DNA of 64,000 nucleotides from Ruminococcaceae bacterium AM07-15. GTDB taxonomy: Bacteria; Bacillota; Clostridia; Oscillospirales; Butyricicoccaceae. The first letter of the stretch is position 1, and every line of letters begins with the position of its first letter. Positions 58,083 through 64,000 of this stretch are shown here, one piece after another. The translations under genes were made by a program, and so were the position numbers. The notes beneath the pieces were generated by a model that was given only the letters and a program-made list of their open reading frames with translations, did no database searches and had not been told where the DNA came from. The stretch spans positions 1-64,000 of the forward strand of contig QUDE01000016.1 in NCBI GenBank assembly GCA_003477405.1, read 5' to 3'.

Positions 58083-59435
58083 ATGGAGCTGCCGGTAGGA
58101 TTCAAAGAACGGATGGAAGGCTTTCTGGGAAAAGAGGAGGCCGGAGAGCTGTTTGCCCAATATGAGCAGGAGGGGCGGCATCTGGCCCTGCGGGCCAACA
58201 CTCTGAAAATCACGCCCCAGGAACTGGGGGAGGTTTTGCCCTTTCCCCTGACGCCGGTGGAATGGTGCCCGGAAGGGTTTTATTACGAAGAACCGGCCCG
58301 GCCCGGGCTGCATCCCTTCCACGAAGGGGGCCTTTACTACATCCAGGAGCCTTCCGCCATGGGGGTGGGAGTGCTGGCCGGAGCCAGACCGGGGGAGCGG
58401 GTGCTGGATCTGTGCGCCGCCCCCGGCGGCAAGGCCACCTATCTGGCCGCCGCTATGGAAAACCAGGGGATTCTGGTGGCCAACGAGATCCATCCCGCCC
58501 GGGCCAGGGTGCTCAGCCAGAACATGGAGCGCATGGGGGTGACAAACGCCCTGGTGTGCAATATGGCCCCCCAGGATCTCCGGCGGTATCTGCCCGGCTT
58601 TTTCCACCGGGTGGTGGTGGACGCTCCTTGCAGCGGTGAGGGGATGTTCCGCAAAAGCCCGGCTGCTCTGGAGCAGTGGAGCATGGACAACATCCGCCTG
58701 TGCCACAGCCGCCAGATGGAGATTCTGGAGCAGGCCGATGCTTTGCTGGCCCCCGGCGGGGTGCTGGTCTATTCCACCTGCACCTTTGCCCCGGAGGAAA
58801 ACGAGGGCACGGTGGCCGCATTCCTGGAGAATCACGATTACACCCTGGAGGACGCCTGCTTTTTCCCGGGTTTTGACCGGGGAAGGCCGGATTTTCTGGG
58901 AGGCGGGGAAGAACTGCGGAAAACCGCCCGGCTCTGGCCCCACAAAATCCGGGGCGAAGGGCATTTCATGGCAAAGCTGCGGAAAGCAGGGGAAGGGATA
59001 GCGGCCCTTTTGCCGGAAGAGCCGGGGGTGAAGGCCCCCCGGGAATGGCTGGAGTTCTGCCAGAGCGCCCTGCCGGATTTTCCGGAGAAGGAAGGGCGGC
59101 TTTGCCTGTTTGGCAGCGAACTTTATCAGATGCCGGAGGGCACGCCCCAGCTGAACGGGCTGCGGGTGCTGCGGCCCGGGCTGCATCTGGGCACTTTGCG
59201 GAAGGGACGGCTGGAGCCGGCCCACGCCCTGGCCCTGGCTTTGCCCCGGGGCGAAAACGGGGTGGCTCTCTCTTTGGAGGACAGCCGGGCAGAGGCATTT
59301 CTCCGGGGCGAGGCCATCCCCTGGCAAGGGGAAAATGGCTGGCAGCCGGTGCGCCTCATGGGCTTCCCCCTGGGCTGGAGCAAGGTCTCCGGCGGCCAGG
59401 CCAAAAACCATTATCCCAAAGCATTGCGGCGGTAG
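58083..59435 (+). CDS. rsmF: 16S rRNA m5C methyltransferase (RsmF/NOL1-NOP2-sun family)
   Basis: A 450-aa SAM-dependent RNA cytosine methyltransferase. SAM-binding CAAPGGKATYLAAAM is near residue 122. DAPCSGEGMFRK with the release cysteine (Cys183) and STCTFAPEENE with the nucleophile Cys233 are both present. A C-terminal PUA-like or RsmF_B domain (about residues 300-450) supports RsmF rather than RsmB. The ATG at 58083 follows GAAGGAGCGAAGGCC. It lies between two phage-gene segments but is a normal chromosomal gene. Confidence 0.92.
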   Translation: MELPVGFKERMEGFLGKEEAGELFAQYEQEGRHLALRANTLKITPQELGEVLPFPLTPVEWCPEGFYYEEPARPGLHPFHEGGLYYIQEPSAMGVGVLAGARPGERVLDLCAAPGGKATYLAAAMENQGILVANEIHPARARVLSQNMERMGVTNALVCNMAPQDLRRYLPGFFHRVVVDAPCSGEGMFRKSPAALEQWSMDNIRLCHSRQMEILEQADALLAPGGVLVYSTCTFAPEENEGTVAAFLENHDYTLEDACFFPGFDRGRPDFLGGGEELRKTARLWPHKIRGEGHFMAKLRKAGEGIAALLPEEPGVKAPREWLEFCQSALPDFPEKEGRLCLFGSELYQMPEGTPQLNGLRVLRPGLHLGTLRKGRLEPAHALALALPRGENGVALSLEDSRAEAFLRGEAIPWQGENGWQPVRLMGFPLGWSKVSGGQAKNHYPKALRR

Positions 59436-59775
59436 GCGCGGCGAGCCGGCAGCGTGACGCTGCACCCAAACTGCGCTCCCGCGCTAGGCAATAGAACCAG
59501 GATGGTTGGATGCAACCGGGCAAAGAAAGTTTGGCTGTCCCGACACGGGACCGCTTCCGCACTGGGCAATAGAACCAGGATGGTTGGATGCAACCGGGCA
59601 AAGAAAGTTTGGCCGTCCCGACACGGGACCGCTTCCGCGCTAGACAATAGAACCAGGATGGTTGGATGCAACCGGGCAAAGAAAGTTTGGCCGTCCCGAC
59701 ACGGGACCGCTCCCGCGCTGGACAATAGAATCAAGTGAAAAGCAAAAAAACTCCCCCATCGGGGGAGTTTTTTTA
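59436..59775. repeat. 78-bp tandem repeat, four copies, ending in a terminator
   Basis: CAATAGAACCAGG or a close variant recurs at 59489, 59567, 59645 and 59723, an exact 78-bp period. Each unit is an element A core plus GTCCCGACACGGGAC. A bidirectional terminator (59744-59774, AAAAAAACTCCCCC / GGGGGAGTTTTTTT) closes the array. Confidence 0.85.
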
Positions 59776-60415
59776 TTTTTCACCCGGGCTTGATGGCTGT
59801 ATGCTGGGCAGCAAAGACAGCTCCCTTGTGCAAAGGGAGCTGTCGGCGAACGCCGACTGAGGGATTGAGGGCACCTGGCTGACGATGCCCACACCCGGCG
59901 GCTGGTATCATTCACCACACTGGCTGCCGTCAATCCCCCCTGACTGCCTTTGGCAGTCTGTCCCCCCTTTGCACAAGGGGGGCTGCGGCGAGCCGCCGCT
60001 CCCAAACTGCGCTTCCGCGCTGGATTATAGAACTAAGTTGAGTGGGTTTGTCCAGCTTCACAATCCCCCCTGACCGTCTGCGACGGTCTGTCCCCCCTTT
60101 GCACAAGGGGGGCTTTCTTTGCACTCTGCCAGGAATTCACCGCGGCCTTTTCCGGGTGATGGTTTATCACACCCGGAGCACCGAGCCTGGCAACGCATCC
60201 CCACCGGAGACAGGAACGGGTCCAGCGTCACGCTGGCGGCGAGCCGCCGCTCCCATATCTCTCTTTGCCCTTTTTGACACAACCGGCCTTTTCTGTGGCC
60301 CTCTGCCAGGATTGCACCGTGGCCCCTTCCGGGTGATGGTTTATCACACCCGGAGCAGGAAGCCTGGCAGCGCATACAGCCTGGGAGAGTTTTGGCCGTC
60401 CCGACACGGGACACG
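59776..60415. repeat. Composite gap: three element C copies with three different slot hairpins, two reverse element B copies
   Basis: Element C reverse (about 59815-59868, slot GTCGGCG/CGCCGAC), element C forward (about 59931-59984, slot GACTGCC/GGCAGTC), GCGGCGAGCCGCCGC, element A, element C forward (about 60060-60112, slot GACCGTC/GACGGTC), reverse element B (about 60120-60215), CCAGCGTCACGCTGG, GCGGCGAGCCGCCGC, element A, reverse element B (about 60300-60395), GTCCCGACACGGGAC. No gene is seen. Confidence 0.75.
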
Positions 60416-60472
60416 CTGGACGGAAAATACCGTTTGGAAGTGATAAGGTGAAGGGGAAAGGAGATGAGAAAA

Positions 60473-61057
60473 ATGAACTGGGGAGAAATCAAACAGGCCG
60501 TGCTCCACAAGCTGGACGGGCCTGACCAGGACCTGGCGGAAGAATACAAAAGCCGGATGATCCCCGCGGCCAACGAGGGCCTGTACCTGCTGGCCACCGG
60601 CGGAAAACCCATCTACCGCCAGGAGGAAGTGGAGGTGACCGAGGAAAATCCCCTCTTGCAGCTTTCCTCCCTGCCTTGCTACTGGGAGCTGGACCGGCTC
60701 TATCAGCATCAGGAGGAAGGGCTCCGGCCCATTGGCTCCTATGTGCGCCAGGGAGATACCCTGATTCTGGCTCCCGGCCGCTACCAGGTGGCCTACTGGG
60801 CCCTGGAGGAGCCGGTGACCGGGGACACCCCCGACGACCACACCTTCACGCTGGCCCCGGAAGCCCTGTCCCTTTTGCCCCTCTACATCGCCTCCCAGCT
60901 GTATAAGCACGACAATGCCCAGCTGGCCGTGATCTGGCGCAATGAGTTCGAAAGCGGCCGGGACCTTTTGCAGCTGAACCACCGGGAGCGGCGGCGTCAG
61001 CCGGGAACGGCGGAGTTTGAAAGCCTGCCTTGGGCAGGGTGGGGAAGGGGGCAATAA
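60473..61057 (+). CDS. Phage head-tail connector-like protein
   Basis: A 194-aa soluble protein starting MNWGEIKQAVLHKL. I chose the ATG at 60473 because AAGGAG sits ten bases before it, rather than touching the ATG at 60464. It resembles the adaptor proteins that join portal and tail in podovirus-like phages (an N-terminal helical bundle, a beta core ending TFTLAPEALSLLPLYIASQLYKHDNAQLA, a pattern common in such adaptors). It is translationally close to the next gene (3-bp gap). It continues the phage-like block after the three host genes. Confidence 0.6.
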   Translation: MNWGEIKQAVLHKLDGPDQDLAEEYKSRMIPAANEGLYLLATGGKPIYRQEEVEVTEENPLLQLSSLPCYWELDRLYQHQEEGLRPIGSYVRQGDTLILAPGRYQVAYWALEEPVTGDTPDDHTFTLAPEALSLLPLYIASQLYKHDNAQLAVIWRNEFESGRDLLQLNHRERRRQPGTAEFESLPWAGWGRGQ

Positions 61058-61060
61058 CAA

Positions 61061-62911
61061 ATGGCCCAATTCAAAGTACCCTCCCAGCCCAAAATGTACC
61101 AGACCCGCTACGCCCGGTTCCGGGGCGTGGACTTTTCCACCGACCCGGCCCTGGTGGACCCCAGCCGCTCCCCCTTTGCCCCCAACCTGGTGTCCGACGC
61201 CGGCGGCATGCCGGAAAAACGCCCTGGCTGGCGCACCCTCTTTCAGCTGAATCGCCCCATCAACGGCATCTTCGAATGGGAGATGGCCGGGGAGCCTTAT
61301 CTGGTCATCCACGGCGGCGACACCATCTACACCTGGAAGCAGGTGGAGGGAGAATCCCCCCGGATCATCTGGCAGGGGCTGAACAGCGCCCGCTCCCAGG
61401 GCTTTGCCATGGACGGGGCCTTTTACCTGCTCACCGGCAAAGAGCTGATGCGCCTGCGGGAAAACAAGGAGGAAGGGCCGCTGCCCTGGTGCGAACGGGT
61501 GAAGGAACACGCCTATGTGCCCCTCACCTCCATCGGCCGCAGCCCCCAAGGGGCCGGTACCGATTACGAAGCCTGCAATATGCTGACCAAACGCCGCCGC
61601 AACAGCTTCTGCTGCGACGGCTCGGCCCGGGACTATTACCTGGACGGAGAGGTGAGCAACACCCGCACCGTCACCTGCACCCTGGACGGGGAGGAGATCA
61701 CCGGATTCACCGTGGACACAAGCCGGAAATTCATCCGGTTCGACACCGCTCCCGCGAAACCCCAGGTGGCCGGGCGGGACAACCTGGAGATCGCCTTCGA
61801 TGTGACCGATCAGGCCAGCATCATCGAAGAGTGCACCATCTGCTCGGTGTTCGCAGGCTGCGCCTTCCTCAGCGGCAACCCGGAAAAGCGTTCCTTCGAT
61901 TATCGCTCGGGCTATGGCGACCCCACCTATTTCCCCGACCTGGGCTATACCCGGGTGGGCAGCGATACCCCCATTATGGGCTATTGCGCCATCGGTTCCT
62001 ACCAGGCCATCGTCAAGGCCCCCTCCCAGCAGGAGGCCACCGTCTATCTCCGCCAGGAGAGTCTGCTGGATGGCAAAACCATCTACCCGGTGCGCCAGGG
62101 CGTCAGCGGCGTGGGGGCCGTGTCCCCCTATGCCTTCGCCACCCTGCTGGATGAACCGCTGTTTCTCTCCCCCCAGGGGGTGTTCGGTCTGTGCACCAGC
62201 AGCGTCAGCGAGGAAAAGGCGGTGCAGAACCGGAGCTATTTCATCGACAGCGCCCTGAAAGGGGAGAATGGGCTGGAAAATGCTTCGGCCACGGTGTGGC
62301 GGGGGCTGTATGTGCTGGCCCTGGGAAATAGGTGCTACCTGCTGGACGGCGGCCAGGAAAAATCCTGGCGCAGCCAGAGCATGGGGGACTATGTGTACGA
62401 ATGCTACCACTGGGAGAACATCCCGGCCCGGTGCATCGCCGCCCGGGGCGAGGATCTGTTCTTCGGCACCGAGGACGGCCGCCTTTGCCGGTTCAGCACC
62501 GATGTTCCGGGCATGGAGCGGTACAGCGACGATGGAGCCGCCATCCCCTGCGCCTGGAGCACCAAGGCCGACGACGACGGCAGCTTCACCCAGTACAAAA
62601 CCATGATGCGCCGGGGAAGCGGAATCATGATCAAGCCTTATCTGCGAAGCAGTGTAAAGGTGAACATCCGTACAGAAAAAGACCTGGGCCGGGACCTTTC
62701 CTACAGCACCATGGACATCTGGAGCTGGGATGAACTGGATTTCAGCCGCATGGATTTCACCGAAAACGACGCCCCTCGGGTGGTGCCCTTCGGCTCCCGG
62801 GTGGGCCGGTACCTCACCTTGCAGATCACCGTGAAAAACGACGGCCTCAACGAGGGCTTCGGGGTATACGGCATCGTCAAGCGCTTTACCAAGGAAGGGA
62901 ATGTGAAATGA
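61061..62911 (+). CDS. Phage tail hub / stabilisation-like protein
   Basis: A 616-aa beta-rich protein beginning YARFRGVDFSTDPALVDPSRSPFAPNLVSDAGGMPEKRPGWR, split over residues about 13-55. This is the start typical of the long beta-propeller-like proteins encoded after the adaptor in clostridial podovirus-like prophages, analogous to P22 gp10. Repeated blades such as NSARSQGFAMDGAFYLLTG and a GYGDPTYFPDLGYTRVGS segment fit. The frame is intact over 1.85 kb. It is followed by the fibre gene. Confidence 0.65.
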   Translation: MAQFKVPSQPKMYQTRYARFRGVDFSTDPALVDPSRSPFAPNLVSDAGGMPEKRPGWRTLFQLNRPINGIFEWEMAGEPYLVIHGGDTIYTWKQVEGESPRIIWQGLNSARSQGFAMDGAFYLLTGKELMRLRENKEEGPLPWCERVKEHAYVPLTSIGRSPQGAGTDYEACNMLTKRRRNSFCCDGSARDYYLDGEVSNTRTVTCTLDGEEITGFTVDTSRKFIRFDTAPAKPQVAGRDNLEIAFDVTDQASIIEECTICSVFAGCAFLSGNPEKRSFDYRSGYGDPTYFPDLGYTRVGSDTPIMGYCAIGSYQAIVKAPSQQEATVYLRQESLLDGKTIYPVRQGVSGVGAVSPYAFATLLDEPLFLSPQGVFGLCTSSVSEEKAVQNRSYFIDSALKGENGLENASATVWRGLYVLALGNRCYLLDGGQEKSWRSQSMGDYVYECYHWENIPARCIAARGEDLFFGTEDGRLCRFSTDVPGMERYSDDGAAIPCAWSTKADDDGSFTQYKTMMRRGSGIMIKPYLRSSVKVNIRTEKDLGRDLSYSTMDIWSWDELDFSRMDFTENDAPRVVPFGSRVGRYLTLQITVKNDGLNEGFGVYGIVKRFTKEGNVK

Positions 62912-62924
62912 AAGGAGCGAGAGT

Positions 62925-64000
62925 ATGTTGGAAGAACTGAAGATCCTGGAGCAGGACTATGAGGGCAAGGATGTGGCCTCGGCCCCCGACCGGCTCACCG
63001 GCGAGCCCCAGGAAAACAAGCAGGTGTTCGACCGGCTGGTGAAGGAAGTGGTGGCCCAGCGGTTCAACGCCCTGCTGGAGGCCCTGATGGCCGAAACCGG
63101 GGCCGGGGAGATCGGTGCCGCCCTGGGAATGACGCTGGACAACGCCCCTCTGTCGGAAAATATCCGGGCGCTGCGTCTCAACGGCGACGGCCAGATGGAA
63201 GTGACAAAGGACGGCTCCTATTGGGTGGCCGCCTCCTCTGGCGGACACCTGGTGCTGGATGCCGAGGGGAACATCCTGCCCCAACGGGGGCGGCTGCGCT
63301 TCACCCAGAGCCGGGTCACCGACGAAAACGGGGTGACGGTGGTCCACGGCATCCAGGGCGTCCAGGGGGAACAGGGCATCCCCGGCCCCCAGGGCCCCGC
63401 AGGAGCACAAGGCCCGGAAGGGCCGGTGTTCGTGCCCAGCTTAAACAGCGCAGGTATCCTGTCCTGGAGCCTGGAAAGCGATCCCCCCACCCCCTCGCCC
63501 CAAAGCATCCGGGGTCCCCAGGGCCCTCAGGGGGAGAAGGGAGAAACCGGCGCCCGTGGCCCGGAAGGGCCTATGGGTCTCACCGGACCCCAAGGCCCCC
63601 AGGGTCCGGAAGGTCTGCGAGGTCCTCAAGGCCCCCAGGGCGAGCGAGGGGTGCAGGGCATCCAGGGCGAACGGGGCATCCAGGGGGAAACCGGCCCTCA
63701 AGGCCCCGCAGGAGAACCGGGAGAGAGGGGTCTGCAAGGCCCTCAGGGAGAAAAGGGCGAGCAGGGGCCCCAAGGCCCGGCGGGAGCCGATGGCCGCAGC
63801 TTCACCGTGCTGGCCCGGTATGACACCCTGGAAAATCTGCAAAGCGCCCATCCTTCCGGCTCGCCGGGGGATGCCTATGCCGTGGGAACGGCTCAGGAGA
63901 ACACCATCTACATCTGGCAGGAGGATGGGGCACAGTGGCAGGAGCTGGGCCCGCTCCAGGGGCCCCAGGGCATCCAGGGGGAAACCGGTCCCCAAGGCCC
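62925..64000 (+). CDS. Collagen-like phage tail fibre (continues past the window)
   Basis: An open frame from the ATG at 62925 (ribosome site AAAGGAGCGAGAGT) that is still open at the window end, 358 codons so far. Residues about 1-140 form a helical then beta attachment domain (MLEELKILEQDYEGKDVASA at the start). Collagen-like Gly-X-Y tracts follow at about residues 142-165 and 193-287. Between them is a short beta segment. After the second tract a segment with FTVLARYDTLENLQ and IYIWQEDGAQWQELG, typical of such fibres, precedes a third tract. Gly-X-Y fibres are common in prophages of gut Firmicutes and probably bind host surfaces. Confidence 0.8.
   Translation, partial: MLEELKILEQDYEGKDVASAPDRLTGEPQENKQVFDRLVKEVVAQRFNALLEALMAETGAGEIGAALGMTLDNAPLSENIRALRLNGDGQMEVTKDGSYWVAASSGGHLVLDAEGNILPQRGRLRFTQSRVTDENGVTVVHGIQGVQGEQGIPGPQGPAGAQGPEGPVFVPSLNSAGILSWSLESDPPTPSPQSIRGPQGPQGEKGETGARGPEGPMGLTGPQGPQGPEGLRGPQGPQGERGVQGIQGERGIQGETGPQGPAGEPGERGLQGPQGEKGEQGPQGPAGADGRSFTVLARYDTLENLQSAHPSGSPGDAYAVGTAQENTIYIWQEDGAQWQELGPLQGPQGIQGETGPQG

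Noticed and set aside
884..60415. Classical REP/BIME elements with a RAYT transposase
   Set aside because: The hairpins are not of one REP family and no RAYT-type transposase is encoded in the window. It remains possible elsewhere in the genome.

Overview
The window looks like a chromosomal segment of a GC-rich, spore-forming gut Clostridium of the Oscillospiraceae/Ruminococcaceae type. The evidence is a spoIIGA-sigE-sigG cluster, both subunits of dipicolinate synthase (dpaA, dpaB), a SleB-type spore/cell-wall hydrolase, SLH and stalk-domain envelope proteins, ECF vitamin transporters and a clostridial single-chain purL. I see no rRNA, tRNA, CRISPR array or replication origin. The taxonomic placement is inference.

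Layout. 0-11 kb: envelope genes (stalk-domain protein, FHA-FtsW fusion with its cognate transpeptidase, LRR/SLH surface protein, SleB hydrolase). 11-18 kb: small membrane protein, two-subunit chromate-type transporter, a C-terminally shortened dpaA, DUF4438, a lipoprotein, and an orphan serine recombinase. 18-29.5 kb: a complete-looking purine operon, purE-C-F-M-N-purO-AICAR transformylase-D-L, behind a sigma-A promoter and an attenuator-like leader. 30-50 kb: AbrB-type permease, dpaB (17 kb from dpaA), amidohydrolase, MoxR/DUF58/transglutaminase operon, M20 peptidase, spoIIGA-sigE, sigG with a sigma-F-like promoter, a phage-type replication protein, a TPP riboswitch with thiT, an Fe-S aldo/keto reductase, an HxlR regulator and a CPA2 antiporter. 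51.4-64 kb: intact phage morphogenesis genes (RinA-like regulator, terminase, scaffold-like, coat, connector, tail hub, collagen-like fibre). They are split by coaX, panT and rsmF and have no portal gene where one is expected.

The most striking property is the DNA between the genes. Nearly every intergenic gap is built from a small set of modules: 15-bp perfect palindromes (6-bp arms, 3-bp centre), three or four longer elements with conserved flanks, and an intrinsic terminator. Within each element type the flanks stay constant while the central hairpin is swapped for an unrelated but still self-complementary one. The 15-bp palindromes sit at two fixed places: directly at stop codons, and exactly one base upstream of the -35 box of sigma-A promoters, on both strands. 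Some ORFs end inside these modules. Module names used below: PAL15 is the 15-bp palindrome. Element A has a box reading CTGCGCTCCCGCGCTGGGCAA plus a box reading GGCAAAGAAAGTATGG. Element B has flanks reading TATGCGTTG and GTGCAATCCTGGC around a hairpin. Element C has a CCCCCCTT-TGCAC-AAGGGGGG hairpin preceded by a second hairpin. Element D is a unit of about 200 bp with several hairpins. Element E is GCGGGGTGACCCCGC plus CCCTTGAAGCGG.

The dispersed phage genes and the modular gaps are the two candidates for something undescribed. A caution applies to both: nearly identical repeats of 100-200 bp between genes could also join unrelated contigs wrongly in a short-read assembly.
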